Assembly: GCA_021151695.1 (NCBI GenBank)
Contig: JAGKWU010000004.1
Span: forward strand, 248,001 to 312,000
Direction of reading: 5' to 3'
Origin: Cellvibrionaceae bacterium
GTDB taxonomy: Bacteria > Pseudomonadota > Gammaproteobacteria > Pseudomonadales > Cellvibrionaceae
Length of the DNA: 64,000 bases
The translations under genes and the position numbers were made by a program. Within the stretch, counting starts at the first letter, position 1; every line of letters begins with the position of its first letter. Positions 17,360 to 26,575 of the stretch are shown here, one piece after another. Under the pieces are notes generated by a model that saw nothing but the letters and a program-made list of their open reading frames with translations, had not been told where the DNA came from and did not search any database.

Positions 17360-18778
17360 TTAAACCTGCAGGTAATCGAGGATACCTTCAGCCGCTTCAC
17401 GGCCTTCCCAGATTGCCGTTACCACCAGATCAGAACCACGTACCATATCGCCACCGGCAAACACTTTCGGGTTGCTGGTTTGGAATTTGTACTGCTGTTG
17501 CTCTGGCGCAACTACGCCACCCCAGGAATTTACCTTCACGCCGTTGGTTTCAAACCATGGCTGTGGATTGGGACGGAAACCGAAAGCAATCAGCACTACG
17601 TCAGCAGGCAGAATTTCCTCTGAACCTTCGATAACCACTGGTGTGCGACGGCCTTTTTCATCCGGCTCACCCAGTTGAGTGGTCACCACTTTAACGCCTT
17701 CAACTTTACCGTTACCCACTACAGCAACTGGTTGACGGTTAAACAGGAACTCAACACCCTCTTCGCGCGCATTGGCCACTTCGCGCTTGGAGCCCGGCAT
17801 GTTTTCTTCATCGCGACGGTAAGCGCAAGCTACGCTTTCAGCACCCTGGCGAATAGAAGTACGGTTACAGTCCATCGCGGTATCACCACCGCCCAGCACT
17901 ACAACTTTCTTGCCTTTTACACTGATAAAATCTTCCGGATTCTTTTCAAAGCCCAAGTTGCGATTCACATTGGCAACCAGGAATGGCAGCGCATCGTAAA
18001 CGCCTGGCAGGTCTTCACCGGGGAAGCCGCCTTTCATATAGGTGTAAGTGCCCATGCCCATGAAGACTGCATCGTAATCGCGCAGCAATTCTTCCATGGT
18101 CACGTCTTTGCCCACTTCAGTGCTCAAGCGGAACTCAATGCCCATACCTTCGAAAATTTCGCGGCGACGACTCATCACTGATTTTTCGAGTTTGAATTCA
18201 GGGATACCGAACGTCAGCAGGCCGCCAATCTCTGGGTACTTGTCGAACACAACCGGCTTAACGCCATTGCGTACCAGCACGTCAGCACAGCCAATACCGG
18301 CAGGGCCAGCGCCGATGACGGCAACTTTCTTGTTAGTCCAAACCACTTTGGACATGTCTGGTTTCCAGCCCATGGCGAAAGCGGTATCGGTGATATATTT
18401 CTCGGCGTTACCGATAGTTACTGCACCAAAGCCGTCGTTGAGCGTACAAGCACCTTCACACAGGCGATCCTGCGGGCACACACGGCCGCACACTTCTGGC
18501 AGCGAGTTGGTTTGGTGGCTCAACTCGGCCGCTTCAAAAATATTGCCTTCGGAGATCAGCTTCAACCAGTTGGGGATGAAGTTGTGTACCGGGCACTTCC
18601 ACTCGCAGTAAGGGTTACCGCAAGCGAGGCAACGGTGCGACTGGCCAGCTACTTCGTCTTGCGTGAAGGGCTGATAAATTTCCACAAACTTGTGTCTGCG
18701 GGTTTCTATATCTTTCTTGCTGGGGTCCTGGCGACCCACATCGAGAAATTGGAAATCATTGTTTAAACGTACAGTCAT
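17360..18778 (-). CDS. gltD: Glutamate synthase small subunit
   Basis: 472 aa, the NADPH-binding flavoprotein subunit of glutamate synthase (GOGAT), passing electrons to GltB. N-terminal cysteine-rich segment for 4Fe-4S clusters (CLACGNPYCEWKCPVHN and CGRVCPQDRLCEGAC), FAD-binding VIGAGPAGIGCA, and NADPH-binding VVLGGGDTAMDC are all present. The ATG is preceded by AGGAGA and lies 18 bases after gltB, so the pair is an operon. Confidence 0.97.
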   Translation of the reverse strand: MTVRLNNDFQFLDVGRQDPSKKDIETRRHKFVEIYQPFTQDEVAGQSHRCLACGNPYCEWKCPVHNFIPNWLKLISEGNIFEAAELSHQTNSLPEVCGRVCPQDRLCEGACTLNDGFGAVTIGNAEKYITDTAFAMGWKPDMSKVVWTNKKVAVIGAGPAGIGCADVLVRNGVKPVVFDKYPEIGGLLTFGIPEFKLEKSVMSRRREIFEGMGIEFRLSTEVGKDVTMEELLRDYDAVFMGMGTYTYMKGGFPGEDLPGVYDALPFLVANVNRNLGFEKNPEDFISVKGKKVVVLGGGDTAMDCNRTSIRQGAESVACAYRRDEENMPGSKREVANAREEGVEFLFNRQPVAVVGNGKVEGVKVVTTQLGEPDEKGRRTPVVIEGSEEILPADVVLIAFGFRPNPQPWFETNGVKVNSWGGVVAPEQQQYKFQTSNPKVFAGGDMVRGSDLVVTAIWEGREAAEGILDYLQV

Positions 18779-18796
18779 GATATTTCTCCTCTCGCC

Positions 18797-21700
18797 TTAT
18801 TCGCCGCGCTTGCGGAAATTGACGAGCAGCCCGCTCAAAGCTGCCGCTTTGGGCTTGACCAGCCAGAACTTGCCAATGTAATCGTCGAAGTTGTCGAGCA
18901 GGTTTTGACCCCACTCACTCTCAGTTTCTTCCACGAACTCTTCAATAGTGGTGCGCAGGTGATGACGATGCGCTTCCAGAGCTTCAGTGTTAATGCGGTG
19001 GATATCCACCAGCTCGTGGTTGTAGCGATCAACGAAATCGTTAGCTTCGTCCAACACGTAAGCAAAACCACCGGTCATCCCCGCTCCGAAGTTAACGCCG
19101 GTTTGACCCAGTACAGTCACCACACCGCCCGTCATGTATTCGCAGCAGTGATCACCTGCACCTTCTACTACTACATGGGCACCAGAGTTACGTACACCAC
19201 AACGCTCACCGGCAATACCTGCAGCAAACAACTTGCCACCAGTAGCACCGTACAAGCAGGTATTACCCATAATGCTGGTCATGTTGGACTTGAAGGTAGA
19301 GTTGCGTGGCGGACGCAGCACCAGCTTACCACCAGCCATGCCTTTACCGACGTAGTCGTTGGCATCACCTTCCAAATACATTTCCAGACCGCCGGCATTC
19401 CACACACCGAAAGACTGGCCAGCGATACCGCTCAGCTTCAGCTTGATAGGTGCAGAGTCCATACCCAGGTTGCCGTAACGCTTGGCGATTTCGCCGCTGA
19501 TACGAGCACCGATCGAACGGTCACAGTTGGTGATGCGGAATTCAAACTCACCACCCTGCTTGCCTTCGATAGCCGGCAACAGAACCTTAACCATAGCCTC
19601 GGCAGTTTCGCCACGATCGAAGGGCTCGTTCTTGGCAACAGCACACAGCTGTGGCTTGGTCGCCAGGTAATCATCGGTATGGATGATCGGGCTTAAATCG
19701 AGTTGTTGTTGTTTGCTGGTCTCACCCTCGAGGATTTTCAGCAAATCCACACGGCCAACCAGCTCGCCCAGGGTGCGAACACCCAGGCGCGCCATCCACT
19801 CACGGGTTTCTTCAGCAACGAACTTGAAGAAGTTCATCGCCATTTCAACCGTACCTATATAGTGGTCCTGACGCAGTTTATCTTGTTGGGTAGCAACACC
19901 TGTCGCACAGTTGTTCAGGTGGCAAATACGCAGGTATTTACAGCCGAGCGCTACCATGGGGCCGGTACCAAAACCGAAACTTTCCGCACCCAGCATGGCC
20001 GCTTTCACAACGTCCAGACCGGTTTTCAGGCCGCCGTCGGTTTGTACGCGAACTTTGTCACGCAGGTCGTTGGCACGCAGGGTTTGGTGAGTTTCGGACA
20101 AACCCAATTCCCATGGCGAGCCAGCATATTTAATAGAGGTTAATGGACTTGCTGCAGTACCACCGTCATAGCCGGAGATGGTAATCAAGTCAGCATAGGC
20201 CTTGGCCACACCAGCAGCGATAGTACCTACGCCTGGACGCGATACCAATTTTACCGATACCAGCGCATCAGGGTTAACTTGCTTCAGGTCGAAAATCAGC
20301 TGAGCCAAGTCTTCGATCGAGTAAATATCGTGGTGTGGTGGAGGCGAAATCAAAGTAACGCCAGGTACTGAGTGACGCAGGCGTGCAATCAGCGCATTTA
20401 CCTTACCACCGGGCAGCTGGCCGCCCTCACCTGGCTTAGCGCCTTGGGCGACTTTAATTTGCAGTACTTCAGCGTTCACCAGGTACGCAGGGGTCACACC
20501 GAAACGACCAGAGGCAACCTGCTTGATCTTGGAAGTCTTGATAGTGCCGTAACGCGCTGGATCTTCACCGCCCTCACCGGAGTTAGAGCGACCGCCCAGG
20601 CGGTTCATGGCTTCAGCCAGTGATTCGTGCGCTTCAGGCGACAGTGCGCCCAGCGACATACCCGCTGAGTCAAAGCGCTTGATGATGCTTTCGATAGGCT
20701 CAACCTCTGACAGAGGTACAGGCTTACAAGCATCTTCGCGAATGGCCAACAGGTCACGCAGCATGGACACGGGACGCTTGTTCACCAAGTCTGCGTAGTT
20801 GCGCCACAGTGCGTAATTACCGCTCTGAACAGCTTTCTGCAGAGTCTGAACTACGTCCGGATTGAACGCATGGTATTCAGAGTTGTGCACATACTTGAGC
20901 AAACCGCCCTGAACAATTGGCTTACGATCAACCCAAGCAGTAGACGCGAGGATTTTTTGATCTACTTCCAGCTCTTCAAAGCGGGCACCGCCGATGCGCG
21001 ATGGCGTGCTGTCGAAACAGGTGTTGATCACCTCTTCCGACAGGCCAATAGCTTCGAACAGCTGGGCACTGCGGTAAGAGGTAATCGTAGAGATACCCAT
21101 CTTGGACAGGATCTTCAACAGCCCCTTGTCAATACCCTTGCGGTAGCTCTTGTAGGCGGAATCCACATCCGCCAGCAGCTCGCCGGTTTCGATCAAGTCA
21201 TTCAGCACGTAGTAGCTGAGGAATGGATATACAGCGGTAGCACCGTAAGCAATCAAGGCTGCAATCTGGTGTGGATCACGAGCGGAACCAGTTTCAACAA
21301 TAATGTTGGAATCGCAACGCAAACCAACATTGGTCAGATGCTGGTTAACTGCACCTACAGCCAAAAGAGCCTGAATGGGCAACAGACCTTGCTTGAAGCC
21401 GTTGTCGCTCAGCACCATCAGCACTTTGCCAGACTTAACTGCAGCAGCTACGTCGTCGCAAAGCTTGCTCAGGGCGTCTTTGAGATTGGTTGTGGTTGGG
21501 TCGTAGTGCAGCGAGAACTTCGCCACTTCGTAACCGGGACGACTCATCGCCAACAAACCACGGAACTTCGCAGGAGACAGCACCGGCGAACTAAGGATTA
21601 CACGATCGGCGTGAGCAGGAGTTTCGTCGTAAACAGGCAACTCGCGACCAAGGCAAGTTTCCAGCGACATCACAATCGCTTCACGCAACGGGTCGATGGG

Positions 21701-23248
21701 CGGGTTGGTTACCTGCGCAAACTGCTGACGGAAGTAATCGTAGAGTGAACGTTGCTGACGTGACAGTACCGCCATCGGGGTATCGTCACCCATGGAGCCA
21801 ACCGCCTCCTGACCACCTTCAGCCAAGGGGCGCAACAACTGGTCGCGCTCTTCGAAACTGACCTGATACATCTTCATGTAGGCTTTCAGCTCAACACCTT
21901 CGAGGCCGTTTTCTTTGGCATCGGTATTGAGAGTGGATTCGATACGCAGCGCACGCTCTTTCAGCCATTGCTTGTATGGCTGGGTAGATTTGAGCTGGTT
22001 GTCGATGTCCTGAGTTTTGTGCAGTTCGCCGGTCAATGTGTCGATAGACATGATTTGACCTGGGCCAAGACGGCCTTTGGCAACCACATCAGCCGGATCA
22101 TAGGCATACACGCCCACTTCAGAGGCCACAGTAATAATGTCATCGTTGGTGATTACCCAACGAGAAGGACGCAGACCGTTACGGTCAAGCGTACATACGG
22201 CATAACGACCATCGGTGATTACCAGACCTGCTGGACCATCCCAAGGCTCGATATGCATGGAGTTGTATTCATAGAAAGCGCGCAGATCGGGATCCATATT
22301 CTCCACGTTCTGCCAGGCAGGCGGAACCAGCATACGGATTGCGCGGTGCAATTCCATACCACCGAGAGTCAGAATCTCCAACATGTTATCGAGGCTGGAA
22401 GAGTCGGAACCAGTGCGGTTAACCAGCGGTTTGACCGTTTGCAGGTCAGGCAGCATTGGCGTTACGAATTTTGGCGTACGGGCAACAGCCCAGTTACGGT
22501 TACCTACAACGGTATTGATCTCACCGTTGTGAGCCAGCATGCGGAAAGGCTGAGCCAATGGCCACACAGGCATAGTGTTGGTAGAGAAGCGCTGGTGGAA
22601 TACGCAAATAGCAGTTTCCAGGCGCTCGTCCGCCAAGTCAGAGAAGAAGCGCGGCAAGTCTACCGGCATCATCAAACCTTTATAAGACAGAGTACCGGTG
22701 CTCAAGCTGGCAATATAGAAAAGCTTGTCGTCAGCAAGGCGCAGCTCAGCCTTGCGGCGCGCCATAAACAGAGCCGCATCCACCTTCTCCAATGACAGAC
22801 CATTGCTGTTTACAAATACATGCTGGAAGTCTGGCAGAGAGCGCAGAGCGATAGGACCAAGGCAACTTGGATCGGTTGGAATGTTGCGCCAGCCGGCAAC
22901 TTGCAGGCCTTGGGCAGTCAACTCTTCAGAAAGAATAGAACGAGCGCGCTCGGCCTTGGCGGCATCGCGGTTGAGCATAATAGCGCCAACACCATAGATG
23001 TCGGTCAGCTCTGCACCGCAGACTTCTTTGGCGATAGCGCGCAAAAAGCCGTCGGGCTTTTGAATGAGGAGACCACAACCGTCGCCGGTTTTACCGTCTG
23101 AGTTAATACCGCCACGGTGGGTCATGCAGGTCAGCGCTTCAATCGCCGTTTTGAGCAGACGATGGCTGGTCTTGCCCTTTAAATGGGCAATCAAACCAAA
23201 ACCGCAGTTATCTTTGAACTCATCTATCTGGTAGAGGCCAGTGGTCAT
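18797..23248 (-). CDS. gltB: Glutamate synthase large subunit
   Basis: About 1483 aa. GOGAT large subunit: the N-terminal class II glutamine amidotransferase frees ammonia, which is tunnelled to the central FMN/Fe-S synthase domain to make glutamate from 2-oxoglutarate. C15 in DEFKDNCGFGLIAH is the catalytic cysteine exposed after removal of a short propeptide. GGRSNSGEGGEDPARY, the cysteines of CHLNNCATGVATQQDKLR, and the C-terminal beta-helix repeats rich in Gly (GNTCLYGATGGKLF) follow in order. I took the ATG of MTTGLYQ as start; an ATG 9 bases earlier and a TTG further up are possible. The leader carries an unexpected intrinsic terminator. Confidence 0.96.
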   Translation of the reverse strand: MTTGLYQIDEFKDNCGFGLIAHLKGKTSHRLLKTAIEALTCMTHRGGINSDGKTGDGCGLLIQKPDGFLRAIAKEVCGAELTDIYGVGAIMLNRDAAKAERARSILSEELTAQGLQVAGWRNIPTDPSCLGPIALRSLPDFQHVFVNSNGLSLEKVDAALFMARRKAELRLADDKLFYIASLSTGTLSYKGLMMPVDLPRFFSDLADERLETAICVFHQRFSTNTMPVWPLAQPFRMLAHNGEINTVVGNRNWAVARTPKFVTPMLPDLQTVKPLVNRTGSDSSSLDNMLEILTLGGMELHRAIRMLVPPAWQNVENMDPDLRAFYEYNSMHIEPWDGPAGLVITDGRYAVCTLDRNGLRPSRWVITNDDIITVASEVGVYAYDPADVVAKGRLGPGQIMSIDTLTGELHKTQDIDNQLKSTQPYKQWLKERALRIESTLNTDAKENGLEGVELKAYMKMYQVSFEERDQLLRPLAEGGQEAVGSMGDDTPMAVLSRQQRSLYDYFRQQFAQVTNPPIDPLREAIVMSLETCLGRELPVYDETPAHADRVILSSPVLSPAKFRGLLAMSRPGYEVAKFSLHYDPTTTNLKDALSKLCDDVAAAVKSGKVLMVLSDNGFKQGLLPIQALLAVGAVNQHLTNVGLRCDSNIIVETGSARDPHQIAALIAYGATAVYPFLSYYVLNDLIETGELLADVDSAYKSYRKGIDKGLLKILSKMGISTITSYRSAQLFEAIGLSEEVINTCFDSTPSRIGGARFEELEVDQKILASTAWVDRKPIVQGGLLKYVHNSEYHAFNPDVVQTLQKAVQSGNYALWRNYADLVNKRPVSMLRDLLAIREDACKPVPLSEVEPIESIIKRFDSAGMSLGALSPEAHESLAEAMNRLGGRSNSGEGGEDPARYGTIKTSKIKQVASGRFGVTPAYLVNAEVLQIKVAQGAKPGEGGQLPGGKVNALIARLRHSVPGVTLISPPPHHDIYSIEDLAQLIFDLKQVNPDALVSVKLVSRPGVGTIAAGVAKAYADLITISGYDGGTAASPLTSIKYAGSPWELGLSETHQTLRANDLRDKVRVQTDGGLKTGLDVVKAAMLGAESFGFGTGPMVALGCKYLRICHLNNCATGVATQQDKLRQDHYIGTVEMAMNFFKFVAEETREWMARLGVRTLGELVGRVDLLKILEGETSKQQQLDLSPIIHTDDYLATKPQLCAVAKNEPFDRGETAEAMVKVLLPAIEGKQGGEFEFRITNCDRSIGARISGEIAKRYGNLGMDSAPIKLKLSGIAGQSFGVWNAGGLEMYLEGDANDYVGKGMAGGKLVLRPPRNSTFKSNMTSIMGNTCLYGATGGKLFAAGIAGERCGVRNSGAHVVVEGAGDHCCEYMTGGVVTVLGQTGVNFGAGMTGGFAYVLDEANDFVDRYNHELVDIHRINTEALEAHRHHLRTTIEEFVEETESEWGQNLLDNFDDYIGKFWLVKPKAAALSGLLVNFRKRGE

Positions 23249-23773
23249 AGGCTGCATCTCAATAAATCGAATCAATATCAAGGAACGGACTTGGGCTGTG
23301 CGTTAGACTTTGCAAGTACTCAACTAAGCAAAAGACGCACCCAATCCCACCCAGACAAAAAAGCCCCCGGGAAACTCCCAGAGGCTGTGGACAAATGGGC
23401 GCAGGATATTACCCGCTTGCTCCTTAATTGGCAAGCAAGCTGACCTACTTAAGCCCCTTAAGCAAACACTTTGCAGTCAGCCATTTTTACCGCTCAAATG
23501 GCGCGCAAACTGATTCACAAACAGACAAAAAAATCTAGAATCAGCCACAACAAGAACGGCTAAGCCTATAAAAATGCTAAAGAATGCACATTTAACGAGA
23601 CAGTGCGACCTGTGGCGCCATTTTTACGATAACAAGGCTTTATCATTGACCAGATATAAGCTAAGTTAAGACTTTGACGAAATGGGCTTTGCTTCAACTC
23701 CATAAAAAAAGCCAGAGCATCACACTTTCAGCCTGCTGCCTTTGGGCAACTCCCGGTAAATTAGGAAGACACC
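23249..23773. other. Intergenic region between gltB and the Ig-repeat lipoprotein
   Basis: 525 bases with no credible protein gene. The leftward strand holds an inverted repeat GCTTGC/GCAAGC (within 23416-23440), a palindromic CTTAAG-GGG-CTTAAG (23448-23462) and an intrinsic terminator (23357-23386), together looking like a structured gltB leader or a separate small RNA. The rightward strand must carry the lipoprotein promoter, but I found only weak candidates such as TTGACC near 23646 and TTGACG near 23673. A plus-strand frame of 86 codons (23183-23443) overlaps the start of gltB in antisense and shows no ribosome site. Confidence 0.5.
23357..23386 (-). terminator. Intrinsic terminator in the gltB leader
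   Basis: Leftward: AGCCTCTGGG, AGTTT loop, CCCGGGGGCT followed by T6. The stem is 10 bp with two or three G-T pairs, and the T-run is clean. It points toward gltB and lies about 108 bases before its start, so it must end a leader transcript or small RNA rather than a preceding gene (the upstream gene is on the other strand). Confidence 0.75.
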
Positions 23774-26428
23774 ATGCACACAAAAACATCGTTTAAATTC
23801 CTTGGCGCCACGCTAGCGTGCCTAATGCTGACAGCTTGCGGGGGCGGAGCTGGCAGCTCGGCGTTACCGGGAGGATCGAGCAGCTCAAGCGGCAATGGCA
23901 ATGGCAATAACAATTCAGAATGGCGCGTGGGTACAGGCACCGGGGTTGATTTCATCCCCACCAAACTATCTGCGGGCTCCAATATCAGCGCCCTCTTTAA
24001 TGGGCAAACAACCACAATTACAGCCAACATTGTAGATACTCAAGGCGCCCTCATTACAACCCCAGCATCAGTTACATTTTCATCCCCCTGTATAACCGCC
24101 AAAACCTCCAGCATCACCGGCGGCAATGTAGTCAACAGCATTGGCGGAGTCGCCAAAGTTGAATATCAGGTTGGGACATGCTTTGGTGATGATACAGTTA
24201 CCGCCTCTGTTAATAACAATGGGGCGGTATCTTCGGCTAACGTAACACTGCCCAAAATCAACAATAAAAAAATAGGTACGGGCCTCAACAGCAGCTTTAT
24301 CGCCGGACAACTTTCCGTAAGCAATACCACTCTATACGAAGGCGATATCGCACAAATCACTGCCAACATTGTCGACAACCAAAACAATTTAGTAAGCCAG
24401 CCAATTCAGGTCATCTTTCATTCAGACTGCATTGACAATGGAACATCCACAGTTGTTGGCGGCAACGTGGTTACCAGTTCCAACGGAGTAGTTACAGCGC
24501 AATACAAAGTGGGCAAATGCAACAGCGACGACGAAGTCACCGCCTCTACTGCCAATGGCCAAACCACCATCGAAGCATCAACCACACTGCCAGTAGATAC
24601 CCGCCGCATAGGCTCTGGTTTCGGCCCTGAGTTTATAGAGAGCGCACTAGAGATTGGCGTGGGATCAGGAGCATTGGCACCAGGTGGAGTTACAACAATC
24701 ACTGCTTATCTGGTAAATTCCAAAGGCGATTTAGTGACAGACGCTATACCCGTAACATTTGCATCGGCATGCTTGTCCGCTGGCAACGCAACTCTCTCAA
24801 CAACCGCAAACGTAGCAGCACCCAACAACACAGTCACTTCAGTTAATGGTAAGGCCATAGCTGTTTATACATCAAAGGGCTGTTCCGGCTCCGGCGGAGT
24901 TGACATCATTAAAGCCACTGCTCCATTTAAGCAACTCGTATTGAATGCTTCCGCAAATCTGGCTGTGAAATCAGATACTGCACAAACTATCGTGTTCCAA
25001 AGCGCCAGTCCAAAGCTGATCAACATCAAAGGTACCGGTGGAATAGAAACATCCGTCTTGACCTTCCAGGTTCTGGGCCAAGGCGGCTCGCCACTTAAAG
25101 GCGTTTGCGTTAACTTCTCGCCCAACACAACAGTTGGCGGCTTGGCCCTTGTGCCAAGCAAATGCAATCCAGCAGGCTCTGAAACCTTTGGCTCCACAAC
25201 GGATAGCAATGGGCTGGCAACAACTACTGTACAAGCAGGTACTACTGCAACAGCTGTTCGAGTAACTGCCACAACGAGTAACGGTATAAGCACTCAATCT
25301 AGCGTATTAGCCGTCACAACCGGCATTCCAGATCAAAATAGCGCCAGCCTTGCGTTAGATATTCACGCACCACTAGCCTGGGAAACTGACGGCACCATTG
25401 TTACGGCCACTATGCGCATGGCGGACGCCTTCAACAACCCAGTCCCTCAAGGAACTGCGGTAACTTTCACTGCATCAGGCGGTTCGATAGATGGTAGCTG
25501 CACAACCCTCACAGACGACGGCTCGTGCTCCGTAAAATGGCGCAGTCAAAGTCCACGCCCATATCCAAACAAAGCAGCCCCCATTTTTGATATTGTTGAC
25601 GGCAAATGGAAAAAAATAGGCTGTACCGATAACTCAGCTGAGTGTCGCAATGGACGCGTAATGATTGTCGCCTCTGCAATAGGCAATGAATCCTTCATCG
25701 ATGGCAACGGCAACGGACTTTATGACGACATAAACAAGGATATTTTTTACAACAGCAATGGTATTTACAACTCCACCACCAGAAGCCTGCTGCCAGTGAG
25801 TACACCCGCATGCAATGCAAACGTGCCCAAACCCTCAGCATCACAGGACAAGAGCAATAGCTGTGACGACTTGCGCGAGGGCTATGTTGACAAAAACTTC
25901 AACAGCGACAGAGATGATGATGAGGAGATTCTCGATTTCAACCAAAACCTCCTGTTCGATACATTGCCAAATGGAAAATACGATGGGGCATTGTGCTCAG
26001 GTGCTGCAAAAGCAAACGGTGATTGCACCTCAAATAAAGTGAATGTAAGACAGGAGCAAGTTTTGGTAATGGCATCCAATAACCCTTACCCCCCACTCGG
26101 ATTTGAAGACGTTAAATTTGATAGAGAAAAGCAGGATATAAAGCAGATAATCATGATAGCCGATAAAAATGGTAATGGCTTGCCAGCACCGGCATCCGTA
26201 TCACTCAATACTGCCAATCTTAAAAACGCAACAGCCACTGTTACAAACGGAACCATCGGTGGAGGTATAGAGCCAGATACCATTAAGATAACTTTAACCT
26301 CTGCCGAAGACCCAACCAAAAAGCCGTCTGGTAACCTGGTTTTAAATATCAGCTCCGCCGGACTAATAACAACCTACGATATTACAATCACCGCAGACGC
26401 CAACTATCCACTCCCTCCAGCCCCATAA
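23774..26428 (+). CDS. Large lipoprotein with Cys-paired Ig-like repeats
   Basis: 884 aa. Lipoprotein signal ending LTAC (C22), followed by Gly residues with no Asp at +2, so outer-membrane sorting is expected; then a Ser/Gly/Asn linker. Three homologous repeats of about 110 residues follow (about 52-160, 167-273, 278-398), each opening GTG/GSG and containing TITANIVD-like and VTF/VIF strands and a cysteine pair (C106/C136, C219/C249, C333/C370). Two further Ig-like (Big_1-type) units carry C445/C464 and two close cysteines near GSCTTLTDDGSC. The C-terminal part has Asp/Asn-rich loops (DGNGNGLYDD, DKNFNSDRDDDE) that look calcium-binding. It splits the usual damX-gltB adjacency and is in the opposite orientation. 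Surface adhesion or scaffolding is a guess. Confidence 0.85.
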   Translation: MHTKTSFKFLGATLACLMLTACGGGAGSSALPGGSSSSSGNGNGNNNSEWRVGTGTGVDFIPTKLSAGSNISALFNGQTTTITANIVDTQGALITTPASVTFSSPCITAKTSSITGGNVVNSIGGVAKVEYQVGTCFGDDTVTASVNNNGAVSSANVTLPKINNKKIGTGLNSSFIAGQLSVSNTTLYEGDIAQITANIVDNQNNLVSQPIQVIFHSDCIDNGTSTVVGGNVVTSSNGVVTAQYKVGKCNSDDEVTASTANGQTTIEASTTLPVDTRRIGSGFGPEFIESALEIGVGSGALAPGGVTTITAYLVNSKGDLVTDAIPVTFASACLSAGNATLSTTANVAAPNNTVTSVNGKAIAVYTSKGCSGSGGVDIIKATAPFKQLVLNASANLAVKSDTAQTIVFQSASPKLINIKGTGGIETSVLTFQVLGQGGSPLKGVCVNFSPNTTVGGLALVPSKCNPAGSETFGSTTDSNGLATTTVQAGTTATAVRVTATTSNGISTQSSVLAVTTGIPDQNSASLALDIHAPLAWETDGTIVTATMRMADAFNNPVPQGTAVTFTASGGSIDGSCTTLTDDGSCSVKWRSQSPRPYPNKAAPIFDIVDGKWKKIGCTDNSAECRNGRVMIVASAIGNESFIDGNGNGLYDDINKDIFYNSNGIYNSTTRSLLPVSTPACNANVPKPSASQDKSNSCDDLREGYVDKNFNSDRDDDEEILDFNQNLLFDTLPNGKYDGALCSGAAKANGDCTSNKVNVRQEQVLVMASNNPYPPLGFEDVKFDREKQDIKQIIMIADKNGNGLPAPASVSLNTANLKNATATVTNGTIGGGIEPDTIKITLTSAEDPTKKPSGNLVLNISSAGLITTYDITITADANYPLPPAP

Positions 26429-26431
26429 ATT

Positions 26432-26465
26432 AAAAGGCTCCCTGGTAACCCCAGGGAGCCTTTTT
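26432..26465 (+). terminator. Terminator of the Ig-repeat lipoprotein gene
   Basis: GGCTCCCTGG, TAACC loop, CCAGGGAGCC is a perfect 10-bp stem flanked by AAAA and TTTTT, starting four bases after the stop codon. It can also act on leftward transcripts. Confidence 0.92.
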
Positions 26466-26575
26466 ACTATAAGAGACAATGCCGCCCTTAATCCTATATA
26501 TTTACACGGCACTTCCTGCAAGAAAAAGCTAGAAACACTGAACAATAGCAATAAACTGAGAACCACTTTCCGAGG

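Noticed and set aside
20870..21748. 292-codon plus-strand frame opposite gltB (and similar frames at 18905-19696 and 21968-22795)
   Set aside because: All are antisense to conserved gltB domains and show no protein-family features.
23183..23443. 86-codon plus-strand frame across the gltB start
   Set aside because: Overlaps the gltB 5' end and its leader terminator in antisense, with no Shine-Dalgarno sequence or domain.
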